Assembly (NCBI GenBank): GCA_964526295.1
Contig: CAZGKW010000020.1
Coordinates: forward strand, 1 to 64,000
Length of the DNA: 64,000 bases
Source: CAZGKW01 sp964526295
GTDB taxonomy: Bacteria; Planctomycetota; Phycisphaerae; FEN-1346
Direction of reading: 5' to 3'
Made by a program: the position numbers and the translations under genes. The notes under the pieces are model-generated. The model did not search any database, was not told the DNA's origin, and worked only from the letters and a program-made list of their open reading frames with translations. Shown in pieces: positions 44,317 through 52,126 of the stretch; the first letter of the stretch is position 1; each line of letters starts with the position of its first letter.

Positions 44317-45417
44317 ATGAGCGGCGAGAAGGTCCTGGTGGCGATGTCCGGCGGCGTCGATTCCTCCGTGGCCGCCCACCTTCTGGCAGAAGCCGGGCAT
44401 CAGCCCGTCGGCGTCTTCATGCGCTCCGGCGTCGCGCTGCGAGAGACCGAGGACGGTGTGCCGCGGTGCTGCTCGGCGGCCGACGCCGAGGACGCCCGCC
44501 GCGTCGCCGGCCGGCTGGGCATCCCGTTCTACGTCCTGAACTTCGCCCCGGACTTCGAGCGGCTCATCGACCGGTTCTGCGCGGAGTACGGCCGGGGCCG
44601 TACGCCGAACCCGTGCGTCCTGTGCAACCGGGACCTCAAGTTCGGCCGCCTGTTCGAGTACGCCGACCTGGTCGGGGCGGCCTTCGTCGCGACGGGCCAC
44701 TACGCCCGCGTCGAGTGGACGGCCGGCCGGTGGCGCCTGAAGCGCGGCCTCGACCGCGAGAAGGACCAGTCGTATGTCCTTTTTCCGGTCCCGCCCCAGC
44801 GCCTGGAGCGGGTCCGCCTGCCGCTCGGCGAGATGCGAAAGGCGGACGTCCGCGACCTCGCCCGCCGGCTCAGGCTGCCCGTCCGCGACAAACCCGAGAG
44901 CCAGGAGATCTGTTTCGTCACCGGGACGATCGGCGAGCTTGTCCGCGAGCGGCGGCCGGAGCTGGTGCGGCCCGGGCCCATCCTCGACCTGGAGGGCAAC
45001 GAGCTGGGCCGCCACGACGGCGTCGTCCACTACACGGTCGGCCAGCGGCGGGGGCTGGGTGTGGCGATGGGCGAGCCGCGGTACGTCGTCGAGATCCGGC
45101 CGGAGACGGCCGCCGTCGTCATCGGCCCGGCCGAGGCGCTTGCCTCGCGGGGACTGGTCGCCGAAGGAATGGTGTGGCACGAGCGGGTGCCGGCCGAGCC
45201 CATCCGCGCCGACGTCCAAATCCGCTACCGCCACCCCGCAGCGCCCGCCTGGGTCGAGCGACTTGACGGCGGACGGGCCGACGTGCGATTCGACGAGCCG
45301 GTCCGGGCCGTTGCGCCCGGCCAGGCGGCCGTCCTCTATCGCGACGACCGCGTCCTGGGCGGGGGGTGGATCCAGCGGCAAGGGACGAACGTACAAAGGG
45401 ACAGAGGGACGAAGTAA
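44317..45417 (+). CDS. mnmA: tRNA-specific 2-thiouridylase MnmA
   Basis: A 366-residue enzyme that puts sulfur on U34 of Glu, Gln and Lys tRNAs. The PP-loop is MSGGVDSSVAA (about residues 9-20). TPNPCVLCNRDLKFG carries the first catalytic Cys and PESQEICFV the second; both are intact. The DGVVHYTVGQRRGLGV block and C-terminal beta domain follow, and the length is normal. The last ~20 residues past the domain are poorly conserved. The start ATG 44317 lacks a Shine-Dalgarno and is six bases from a -10 box, suggesting a leaderless mRNA. The GT9 gene follows after a 59-base gap containing a GGCGAGCGAAAGCTCGCC palindrome. Confidence 0.93.
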   Translation: MSGEKVLVAMSGGVDSSVAAHLLAEAGHQPVGVFMRSGVALRETEDGVPRCCSAADAEDARRVAGRLGIPFYVLNFAPDFERLIDRFCAEYGRGRTPNPCVLCNRDLKFGRLFEYADLVGAAFVATGHYARVEWTAGRWRLKRGLDREKDQSYVLFPVPPQRLERVRLPLGEMRKADVRDLARRLRLPVRDKPESQEICFVTGTIGELVRERRPELVRPGPILDLEGNELGRHDGVVHYTVGQRRGLGVAMGEPRYVVEIRPETAAVVIGPAEALASRGLVAEGMVWHERVPAEPIRADVQIRYRHPAAPAWVERLDGGRADVRFDEPVRAVAPGQAAVLYRDDRVLGGGWIQRQGTNVQRDRGTK

Positions 45418-45476
45418 CGGCGAAGGGCAACGGCCTCTTCTATCGAGCGGCGAGCGAAAGCTCGCCGTAGCGTTCG

Positions 45477-46451
45477 ATGACCGAGCAGACCTCCGTGAGC
45501 CGAGACGACCCCGCGACCATCGTCGTCCTCCACGCCGGCGGCATCGGCGACCTCGTCCAGTCCCTGCCCGCCCTGCGGGCGGTCCGCGTTCGGTGGCCGG
45601 AGGCGCGCATCACGCTGGTCGGGCGGCCGGAACGGGCCGCACTGGCGCAGATGGCGGGCCTCGTCGATGCGGTGGCCGACGCCGAGACGTCGGGCCTGTG
45701 GCGGTTGATGGGCGGGAGACCGCCGACTGCCCCCCCACCGCCACCATTCGACGCCGCCGACCTGGTCGTCGACTTGTTCTCGGGCGGCAAGCTGGAGCGA
45801 GCGCTCCCCGGTCGGAGCGTGATCGGCGTCAGACCTCTGCCGCCGGACGACTGGAACAAGAGCGCTGTGACTTGGCTGCTTCAGCAGGTCAGGCCCCACC
45901 TCGACGAGCCGTCTGTGCCCCCCGAACCGGAGATCGCCGTCAGCGCCGAAGCGTCGACCGAGGCCCGCGAAGCCCTGGCGCCCATCGGCCGGGAGGGACC
46001 GTTCGCCGCCATCCACCCCGGCAGCGGAGGAATGCGGAAGAACTGGCCGCTCGATCGCTTCGCCGAGGTTGCGCGCCGTCTGCGGGACACGACGGACCTC
46101 GGCATCGCCTGGCTTGCCGGCCCGGCCGAGATGGAACGGGGCCTGTCGCCACCCGCGGAGCCGGGCGACGCCGTCCTCGCCGATTGGCCCCTCCCGCGCC
46201 TCGCTGGCGCCCTCGCGGGGGCCGCCGTCTGCATCGGAAACGACTCGGGCATCACCCACCTGGCGGCGGCCGTGCGGTGCGAGGGAGGCCCGCCCACGCC
46301 GACCGTCGCCCTGTTCGGCCCGACGAACCCGCGGGTCTGGGCGCCGCGCGGCAGCCACGTGCAGATCGTCCGCTCGCCCGATGGCACGATGGAAGGGATC
46401 GACGTGGACACCGTGTGGCACGCCGTCCAGGAGGCACTCAGCGGGACTTGA
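45477..46451 (+). CDS. Glycosyltransferase family 9 (heptosyltransferase-like)
   Basis: A 324-residue GT9 enzyme, the ADP-heptose:LPS heptosyltransferase family (GT-B fold). The N-terminal domain starts IVVLHAGGIGDLVQSLPALR. The C-terminal domain has FAAIHPGSGGMRKNWPLDRF (the HPGSG nucleotide loop) and CIGNDSGITHLAAAV (the GNDSG-x-x-H-L-A motif), then ALFGPTNPRVWAP. Length is normal. It likely adds a sugar to the lipopolysaccharide core; the acceptor is unknown and no other LPS gene is adjacent. Its 3' end overlaps the end of a broken hydrolase gene on the other strand by 14 bases. Confidence 0.88.
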   Translation: MTEQTSVSRDDPATIVVLHAGGIGDLVQSLPALRAVRVRWPEARITLVGRPERAALAQMAGLVDAVADAETSGLWRLMGGRPPTAPPPPPFDAADLVVDLFSGGKLERALPGRSVIGVRPLPPDDWNKSAVTWLLQQVRPHLDEPSVPPEPEIAVSAEASTEAREALAPIGREGPFAAIHPGSGGMRKNWPLDRFAEVARRLRDTTDLGIAWLAGPAEMERGLSPPAEPGDAVLADWPLPRLAGALAGAAVCIGNDSGITHLAAAVRCEGGPPTPTVALFGPTNPRVWAPRGSHVQIVRSPDGTMEGIDVDTVWHAVQEALSGT

Positions 46452-46758
46452 TCCAGTCGGCGATCTCGACGACCACCTCCTGGGCGACGTGCCCCGGTCG
46501 GGCGTACTCGGCCGGCATGGCCATGCCTTCGCCCGGCATGAACAGGTGGTCCAGCTCCGGCCAGAGCTTCAGCCTCGCGTTCGGGCGACCCTCAAGCCCC
46601 TGCTTCCAGGCGGCGAAGTCCTCCGCCGCCGTCACCTGGTAGTCCCGTCCGCCCTGGAGCACGAGCACCGGACGCAGGAGGCCCCGGGGGGCGACGACCG
46701 GGTCGTAACCACGGAGGTGCAGCCAATACGACGGCGGCGCGCCGCGGATCGCCTCGGG
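46438..46758 (-). pseudogene. C-terminal remnant of an alpha/beta-hydrolase
   Basis: About 106 codons encoding only the C-terminal end of a dienelactone-hydrolase-like alpha/beta hydrolase: PPSYWLHLRGYDP, PVLVLQGGRDYQVT (the acid-Asp strand) and ELDHLFMPGEG with the catalytic His. The nucleophile half is absent. The fragment begins directly after the YbjQ stop codon and in the same frame (GAA TGA CCC GAG), with no start codon or binding site of its own near that point. It looks like a deletion that removed the front of a hydrolase gene and joined the rest to the sigma operon. An internal GTG/ATG could in principle start a 76-residue piece (from 46668), but that would not be an enzyme. Confidence 0.7.
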
Positions 46759-47073
46759 TCATTCCAGCTCGACGGCGGTGCCGTAGGCCAGGAGCTCGGC
46801 CGCCCCGCCCATGATCTCGCTGGTGGTGAAACGGATGCCGATGACGGCGTTGGCGCCCATCTCGCGGGCGTTGGCGACCATCCGGTCGAGGGCTTGCTCG
46901 CGCGACTCGGCCATGAGCTTGGTGTACTCGACGACCTCCCCGCCGACGATGTTGCGAAAGACCGCGCCGATGTCCTTGCCGATGTGGCGGGCCCGGATCG
47001 TGTTGCCCCGCACGAGCCCGAACACCTGGACGACGGTCCTGCCCGGGATGCTTTCGGTGGTCGCAAGGATCAT
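46759..47073 (-). CDS. YbjQ/UPF0145 family protein
   Basis: A 104-residue protein of the YbjQ (UPF0145) family, small beta/alpha proteins that form pentamers or higher rings and are sometimes annotated as heavy-metal binding. Family blocks: ILATTESIPGRTVVQVFGLV RGN at the start, GGEVVEYTKLMAESREQALD, and MGANAVIGIRFTTSEIM. It has no cysteines. Its ATG overlaps the anti-sigma stop (ATGA at 47070-47073) and AAGGAG lies eight bases upstream, so it is translated with the sigma/anti-sigma pair and may be part of the same response. The gene ends directly against the hydrolase remnant. Confidence 0.85.
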   Translation of the reverse strand: MILATTESIPGRTVVQVFGLVRGNTIRARHIGKDIGAVFRNIVGGEVVEYTKLMAESREQALDRMVANAREMGANAVIGIRFTTSEIMGGAAELLAYGTAVELE

Positions 47074-47519
47074 CGGTCGATCTCCTTCGAGTACCGGTCG
47101 AGTCGGCACACCACGAGCCGCTCCCGCAGGATCGAGACGAACAGGACGACCAGGCCGCCGACCAGGGCGCAGATGCCGACCTTCAGGACCCACGAGACGG
47201 CCTCGTTCCTGATCACCTCGTCGATCAGCTCCCAGGCCCCATAGCACAGCAGCACGATGGCCCCGACCGAGAACAGGATCCATCCGACGCCGCGTTCCAG
47301 GCGGTTGTAGACGCCGGCCCAGTACCGCTCCAGCTCGATATCCGTCGGTTCCTTGAACTTCAGCATGGCCAGGTCTTCCTTGAGCCGGCGAAGCTCGTCC
47401 AGCTCGCGGGCGCAATCGGGACACGTCCGGAGGTGGGCGTCGAGCCGGGCCTCGTCCTCGCCCGACAGCTCGCCGTCCACCCGCCCCGTCAACAGGGGCT
47501 TGAAGTCGTCGCAAGTCAT
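47070..47519 (-). CDS. Anti-sigma factor with zinc-finger domain
   Basis: A 149-residue membrane anti-sigma factor. The cytoplasmic N-terminus has the zf-HC2/ZAS motif H-x3-C-x2-C (HLRTCPDC) after ELSGEDEARLDA. Two hydrophobic segments (WILFSVGAIVLLCYGAW and VGICALVGGLVVLFVSIL) place it in the inner membrane, with a short basic C-terminal tail and almost no periplasmic domain. It should hold the ECF sigma factor encoded just upstream until a signal releases it. Its ATG overlaps the sigma stop (ATGA at 47516-47519). With so small an outer part, the signal may be sensed in the membrane or by a partner such as YbjQ. Confidence 0.85.
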   Translation of the reverse strand: MTCDDFKPLLTGRVDGELSGEDEARLDAHLRTCPDCARELDELRRLKEDLAMLKFKEPTDIELERYWAGVYNRLERGVGWILFSVGAIVLLCYGAWELIDEVIRNEAVSWVLKVGICALVGGLVVLFVSILRERLVVCRLDRYSKEIDR

Positions 47520-48091
47520 ACGATCTCACCTGCCAGTTTCTCTCGAAGCGCTTTGCGGGCGTTGTGCAGCCGCGACATGACGGTCCCGATCGGGATGCCG
47601 AGCGTCTCGGCCATGTCCCGGTACGACATCCCCTGGAAGTGGTTCATGACGAGGATATCGCGGTGGTGCAGCGGCAGGCCCATCAGGGCCAGCCGGAGGT
47701 GCTCCCGGCGTTCGTTGCGCTCGGCCACGAAGACGGGGTCGCTGTCGGGGCTGTGCACGGCGTGGCCGTCGGTCAGGGTCTCGGTCCGGCGTCGGGCCCG
47801 GCGGCGAAGACGGCTCATGCAGACGTTCCGCAGGATGCGCGAATACCACGGGTAGAACGGCCGGCCCAGGTCGAACCGCTTGATGTGGCGCCACGCCCGC
47901 ACGAACGCCTCCTGCGAGGCGTCGAGGGCCTCGTCGCGGCACCCCAGGAACATCTGGGCGGCCCCGACGGCCGCTCCGGCGTACCGCTTGACGAGGTGGC
48001 CGAAGGCGTCCTTCTCGCCGGCCTGGCACCGCTGAATGATAGCGGCCTCCGCCTGTTCCATGGACGTGCTGCTTTCGCCCTGCTTGCCCAT
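47516..48091 (-). CDS. ECF sigma factor
   Basis: A 191-residue RpoE-like ECF sigma factor. Region 2 (AAIIQRCQAGEKDAFGHLVK, DASQEAFVRAWRHIKRFDLG) binds the -10, and a basic linker (RLRRRARRRTETL) follows. Region 4 (LPLHHRDILVMNHFQGMSYR and ETLGIPIGTVMSRLHNARKA) is the -35-binding helix-turn-helix. First gene of a coupled operon with a zinc-finger anti-sigma and YbjQ. I did not find a convincing autoregulatory promoter in the 76 bases before it. Confidence 0.92.
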   Translation of the reverse strand: MGKQGESSTSMEQAEAAIIQRCQAGEKDAFGHLVKRYAGAAVGAAQMFLGCRDEALDASQEAFVRAWRHIKRFDLGRPFYPWYSRILRNVCMSRLRRRARRRTETLTDGHAVHSPDSDPVFVAERNERREHLRLALMGLPLHHRDILVMNHFQGMSYRDMAETLGIPIGTVMSRLHNARKALREKLAGEIV

Positions 48092-48167
48092 TCGACACCT
48101 GCCTGTACGCGTCCGGCGGGGCCTTATTCACCGGTTCCGGGCGGCCCCAGCCTACAACGAACCACCT

Positions 48168-49160
48168 TCAGCGGCGAGTGGTCTCAGGGCCGCGACGGAG
48201 GCGGCCGCCGCCCTGCATCGGAAGGGATCGGTTCCGGCCGTCGAGGAACTTGAGCTGCCGGTAGAGCGTCGCGACGTGCGGCAGGTCCGTCCCGGCGGCG
48301 CGGGCGGCCCGAAGCGGCGCTCCGAAGATCGCCTCGACCTCCATCGGCCGGCCCGCATCGGCGTCGAGCTTCATGCTCGTCCGATACGGAGTCATCCGGC
48401 CCGTGAGGTCCAGCATGTGATCGCGGAACGCGGGCTCGATCTCGCGTCCGCACGCCGCGGCCCCGGCGCGGACCTCGTCCATCAGCACCTCGACCAGGGC
48501 CCGCGCGTCCGGGTCGGCCACGAGGGCGTCGGTCGGGGCGCCGAGGACCACCGACAGGCCGTTGAACGGCACGTTCCAGACGAGCTTCTTCCACCGGGCA
48601 AGGACGAGGTCTTCGGCGAGCGTCACGTCGATGCCGGCCGCCTCGAAGTCCGACCCCACGCCACGCAGCCTGCCCGTGATGCCCCGCGGCCGGCCCTCGG
48701 CCCCATAGTCGCCGAGCGTCAGAAACCCGTAGTCGAGGTGTCTCACGTGGCCCGGGCCGACCTTCTCGGCGCAGAGGAATGCCAGGCCGCCCAGGACGCG
48801 ATCGGGCCCGACGACGCCCGCGGCGCTCTCTTCCACGCCCAACCCGTTCTGGAGCATCAGGACGAGACCGCCCTCCCCCGCCGCCGCGGGCAACAGCTCG
48901 GCCAGCCGGTGGTTCTCGGTCGTCTTCAGGGCCACGACGACGACGTCGCAGGCCGGGAGGTGCTCGGCCCGGCCGTACGCGTGGACGCGGTGAAGGCGGA
49001 AGTCGCCGTCGACCGAATCGACCCGCAGGCCGCGGCCGTGGACGTGCTCGAAATCGCTGCGGAGGAGAAAATGGACGTCGAGGCCGGCCCTCGCGAGCCG
49101 ACCGCCGTAGAACCCCCCGACCGCCCCGGTCCCGATGATGGCGTAGCGTCTGCCGCTCAC
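48168..49160 (-). CDS. panE: 2-dehydropantoate 2-reductase
   Basis: A 330-residue ketopantoate reductase (PanE/ApbA), NADPH-dependent, making pantoate for coenzyme A. The N-terminal Rossmann motif is IIGTGAVGGFYGGRL. VVALKTTENHRLAELL and LMLQNGLGVEE are the family's V-K-T and Q-N-G blocks. ARWKKLVWNVPFNGLSVVLG holds the catalytic Lys and the conserved N-x-x-x-N-x-L/S stretch. YRTSMKLDADAGRPMEVEAI is the substrate-binding end. Paralogues with other oxo-acid substrates exist, so the assignment is probable. The GTG start at 49160 is six bases after a -10 box and lacks a Shine-Dalgarno. Confidence 0.87.
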   Translation of the reverse strand: MSGRRYAIIGTGAVGGFYGGRLARAGLDVHFLLRSDFEHVHGRGLRVDSVDGDFRLHRVHAYGRAEHLPACDVVVVALKTTENHRLAELLPAAAGEGGLVLMLQNGLGVEESAAGVVGPDRVLGGLAFLCAEKVGPGHVRHLDYGFLTLGDYGAEGRPRGITGRLRGVGSDFEAAGIDVTLAEDLVLARWKKLVWNVPFNGLSVVLGAPTDALVADPDARALVEVLMDEVRAGAAACGREIEPAFRDHMLDLTGRMTPYRTSMKLDADAGRPMEVEAIFGAPLRAARAAGTDLPHVATLYRQLKFLDGRNRSLPMQGGGRLRRGPETTRR

Positions 49161-49166
49161 GGAAGC

Positions 49167-49195
49167 AGGTTAGCACCGGAGGCCTGAGAGTGCAA
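49167..49195 (-). promoter_or_regulatory. panE promoter, leaderless geometry
   Basis: On the minus strand, TTGCAC (49190-49195), a 17-base spacer, TAACCT (49167-49172), six bases (GCTTCC) and the GTG start. This is the third gene here with a six-base gap between -10 and start codon. Confidence 0.55.
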
Positions 49196-49255
49196 CCGCG
49201 GTGGTAGCAGCCGCGCACCGGCCCGAAAGGGCCAGGCGGGCCCACCCGGTCCCGC

Positions 49256-50425
49256 TCAGGCCCCGTGGAACCGATCGTACAGCGGGTCGCCAGGCGCCGA
49301 CGTAGGGCCACAGTTACAGATATAGTGTTCCGGTGTCATGCCCATCAGCGGCCCGAGCGCCGCCCAGGTCTCCGGCGTGCCGTGACAGACCGATACCGGC
49401 GTGCCCGGCGACAGCTCGCGGACCGTCTCGATGCAGAACCGATACACGGCCTGGTGGGCGGCTTCGGTGAACGGGCCCGACCGGTCGCCGCGGAGCGCCT
49501 CGGCCGCGTCCCTGGCATCGTCCAGCATGTCCGAATCCAGAAGGTCCGGCGGGACGATCCGCACGAGGTCCTCGAAATCCATCCATCCGAGCAGCTCGAG
49601 CGTGACGATGTCCGGCCTCGCTGCCGCGAAGAGCTTCTCAAACAGGTCGCGGTACTCCTCTCGCCAGCCGCGGACGGGCACGACGGGGCTCAGGCGGGCC
49701 CGGACCCTGTACCCGGCGGCCTCGACCTTCCGCATCGCGGCCAGCCGTTCGCCGAGCGTTGCGGCGCGCTTGTCGACGAGGCGGCTCGCCGTATCCGACG
49801 TCAGCGACCAACTGACGATCGTCCAGCCGCCGTGGTCGAGGTCGAGGAGGAAGTCCACCGCGTCGCTCTTCGTAAAGAGCATCAGGTAGCGGCTCGGCTC
49901 GCGGGCGAACCGTTCCACCATCGGCGCGACCGCGTTGTACTCCGGCTCGAACGGCGGCAGGTCCGTCATGTTGCTGTACTTGTACAGCGTCTGGCCCGGG
50001 GCGCGGGCGAAGACTTCGTCGAGACCGTCCATAAACTGTTCGACATCCAGCGAAAAGAGAACCCGCCGGCCGAACCCGCAGTAGGCGCACCGGAAGATGC
50101 AGCCGTCCACGATGTTCAGCTCGATCGCACGCTGGCAATAGGCCCGGCACGTCCGGAAGACCTCGTCGTCCCGCCGCAGGTGGTAGTACCAGTCGAGACG
50201 GGCCGGGTCGAACGTCGTGAACGCCACCTCGGCTTCGTCGCCGAGGTCGTCCTTGCCGTGACGCCGCTTTCGAACCTCCCACAAGGCCTCCCGGGTCTCG
50301 GCGTCGAGCTCGCGGACGTCGTCGGTGCCGACGTGGGGCAGCATGCGCGTGAGCCGCGCGAGGCAGTTCGGGCGCCGGCGGACCTCGGGGTCGACGTACA
50401 CGGTCCGGGCGGGGATTTCCAGCAT
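49256..50425 (-). CDS. Spore photoproduct lyase-like radical SAM protein
   Basis: A 389-residue radical SAM protein related to SplB, the enzyme that reverses the thymine spore photoproduct. IVDGCIFRCAYCGFG carries the C-x3-C-x2-C cluster motif. RTVYVDPEVRRRP is near the N-terminus, and SWSLTSDTASRLVDKRAATL with RVRARLSPVVPVRGW match SPL-like blocks. It ends with HYICNCGPTSAPGD. SPL-like proteins also occur in non-spore formers, where the substrate is uncertain; this organism is unlikely to make endospores. ATG 50425 has GAGAGGG close by, while ATG 50437 has nothing. It stands alone. Confidence 0.78.
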   Translation of the reverse strand: MLEIPARTVYVDPEVRRRPNCLARLTRMLPHVGTDDVRELDAETREALWEVRKRRHGKDDLGDEAEVAFTTFDPARLDWYYHLRRDDEVFRTCRAYCQRAIELNIVDGCIFRCAYCGFGRRVLFSLDVEQFMDGLDEVFARAPGQTLYKYSNMTDLPPFEPEYNAVAPMVERFAREPSRYLMLFTKSDAVDFLLDLDHGGWTIVSWSLTSDTASRLVDKRAATLGERLAAMRKVEAAGYRVRARLSPVVPVRGWREEYRDLFEKLFAAARPDIVTLELLGWMDFEDLVRIVPPDLLDSDMLDDARDAAEALRGDRSGPFTEAAHQAVYRFCIETVRELSPGTPVSVCHGTPETWAALGPLMGMTPEHYICNCGPTSAPGDPLYDRFHGA

Positions 50426-50537
50426 GGCCCTCTCCATCCGGTGGCAGATCGATTCGTCGGCGTATTTTACAGCCGGACGGGCCCCGCAACAAGGCTCCGT
50501 CGGCCGGCGGCGCGATGGACCGAAGAGCCGCTTTTGC

Positions 50538-50567
50538 TTGACACCTTTTCGCGGGCGAATCTATACT
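50538..50567 (+). promoter_or_regulatory. Promoter of the phosphodiesterase operon
   Basis: Perfect TTGACA (50538-50543), an 18-base spacer and TATACT (50562-50567), 58 bases before the phosphodiesterase start. It should drive the five-gene operon to 54296. Confidence 0.75.
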
Positions 50568-50625
50568 GAAGCCCGGCGCCGGCGAGCGACGAGCCGCGCC
50601 TGTCCCGGAGGAGGAAGGGGGCCGC

Positions 50626-51102
50626 ATGAAGATCGGCGTCATCTCCGACACGCACGACAACGTGCCGGCCATCGCATCGGCGATCGACCTCCTGGAGAGC
50701 GAAGGCGTCGAGGTGCTCCTTCACGCGGGCGACTACTGCGCCCCGTTCGCCCTGAAGCGGGTGCTCCAGGGCCGCCTGCCCGTCCACGGCGTGTTCGGCA
50801 ACTGCGACGGCGAACGGACCGGCCTGACGCACCTCATGCCCGAGCTGTCGGACGGGCCGCTCCACCTCGAGCTCGGCGGCAAGAAGATCTGCATGATCCA
50901 CATCCTCGAGAAGCTCGACCACGAGGACCGAGAGGCCTCCGACATCCTCCTCTCGGGACACACCCACGAGCCGAAAGTCGAACACCGCGAGGGACGGCTC
51001 CTCGTCAACCCCGGCGAGTGCTGCGGCTGGGTCAACGGACGCCGGACCGTGGCCGTCGTCGACACCGATTCGTTCAGCGCCGACGTCCTGGAGGTGCCGT
51101 AG
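50626..51102 (+). CDS. YfcE/MJ0936-family metallophosphoesterase
   Basis: A 158-residue small calcineurin-like phosphodiesterase. IGVISDTHDN (D-x-H), LLHAGDY (G-D), VFGNCDGE (GNCD), MIHI and LSGHTHEPKV (GHTH) give the complete dimetal site. The family hydrolyses simple phosphodiesters in vitro; the natural substrate is unknown. AGGAGGAAGG precedes the ATG. First gene after a strong promoter; the PEGA-lipoprotein gene starts 61 bases after it. Confidence 0.9.
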   Translation: MKIGVISDTHDNVPAIASAIDLLESEGVEVLLHAGDYCAPFALKRVLQGRLPVHGVFGNCDGERTGLTHLMPELSDGPLHLELGGKKICMIHILEKLDHEDREASDILLSGHTHEPKVEHREGRLLVNPGECCGWVNGRRTVAVVDTDSFSADVLEVP

Positions 51103-51163
51103 CATGGTGGGGCCGTGCTCGAGCGGCCGAGCCCGGGCGGATCACGCTGTCGGAGTTGGTGCC

Positions 51164-51592
51164 ATGCCCCGCGAGCGGAACCAGCCTCTTCGCCTTGTCG
51201 CCGTGGCGGCCGGGGCCCTGCTGGCGGCCGGGTGCTACGGCCAGGTCCAGCGGACCCTGACCATCGAGTCCGAGCCCGCCGGGGCCCTGTGCTGGCTCAA
51301 CGACAACGAGGTCGGCCGCACGCCGGTCACGGTCCCCTTCACGTGGTACGGCACGTACAGCGTGCGTCTGGAGCATCCGGGCTACGAGCCGCTGGTGGCC
51401 GAAGCGCCGGTCGAGCCGCCGGTCTACGAGTGGGTACCGCTGGACCTGGCGTTCGAGACGGTCGTGCCGGGCATCCGGCGGGACGAACACGCATTCACGT
51501 TCGCCCTGGAGGAGACCCGGCCGGCCGAGCCGGAAGCCGTCCGCGACCGGGCTGAGGCCTTCCGTGCGCGTGCCCTCCTGCCCGAGCCGTAG
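51164..51592 (+). CDS. PEGA-domain lipoprotein
   Basis: A 142-residue lipoprotein. A signal peptide (LVAVAAGALLAAGC) has the lipidated Cys at about residue 23. A PEGA domain follows: TLTIESEPAGALCWLNDNEV then GRTPVTVPFTWYGTYSVRLE, the S-x-P-x-G-A...G-x-T-P...G pattern of these surface-layer-like beta domains. The end, EPEAVRDRAEAFRARALLP, is helical. ATG 51164 has GGAGTT eight bases before it; an earlier in-frame codon would spoil the signal peptide. Part of the 50626-54296 operon; probably on the outer or inner membrane, role unknown. Confidence 0.8.
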   Translation: MPRERNQPLRLVAVAAGALLAAGCYGQVQRTLTIESEPAGALCWLNDNEVGRTPVTVPFTWYGTYSVRLEHPGYEPLVAEAPVEPPVYEWVPLDLAFETVVPGIRRDEHAFTFALEETRPAEPEAVRDRAEAFRARALLPEP

Positions 51593-51625
51593 CCCGCGTC
51601 GTCGGCGCCGACGGAGCGTGCCGTC

Positions 51626-52126
51626 ATGGCCCTGCGCTACGAGCACACCGTCCACAGCCCGCAGGAATGGATGAAATGGTTTGAGTTCGTCGTCCTCGTC
51701 GGGGGGTTGCTCACCGTGGCTGTCGCGAGCGTCCTCGGCCATTCCCCGGGACTGAGGCCCTTGGTGGCTGCGGTTGCAGCGGCGCTCTTGGCCGCCTCAG
51801 GCGCCGTCGTGAGCTACAGCCCGATGACCGTCACGGTCGACGACGACGCCGTTGAGCTGCGCACGTGGCATGGCCTTCTGCGGAGGCTCTGGCCGCTGGA
51901 CAACGTCAGGCGCTTCCGGGCGAGGCAGACGCGCGGGTTCTACGGCCTCCAGCTCCGTTGGGGGCCGCATGGCTGGCTGACGGACCCCTTCGACACGGTG
52001 GAGCTGGAGCTGGCCGACGACAGGCAGGTCCTCATCGCGTCCGACGAGCCGGACACCCTCTTGGACGCCATCGCCGACGCGCCAGCCGAAAGGGCCGGCG
52101 GACAGGTGGAGAAAGGCCCCTCATGA
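51626..52126 (+). CDS. Membrane protein with PH-like domain
   Basis: A 166-residue protein with two membrane segments (FEFVVLVGGLLTVAVASVLG and PLVAAVAAALLAASGAVVS). A small beta domain of ~90 residues follows, with VTVDDDAVELRTWHGLLRRL, LDNVRRFRARQ and DTVELELADDRQVLIASDEP, which looks like the bacterial PH-like (bPH) fold. Function unknown. The GTGCCGTC before the ATG has no strong binding site, but the stop overlaps the M16 gene start (ATGA at 52123-52126), so it is coupled to the peptidase. Confidence 0.65.
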   Translation: MALRYEHTVHSPQEWMKWFEFVVLVGGLLTVAVASVLGHSPGLRPLVAAVAAALLAASGAVVSYSPMTVTVDDDAVELRTWHGLLRRLWPLDNVRRFRARQTRGFYGLQLRWGPHGWLTDPFDTVELELADDRQVLIASDEPDTLLDAIADAPAERAGGQVEKGPS

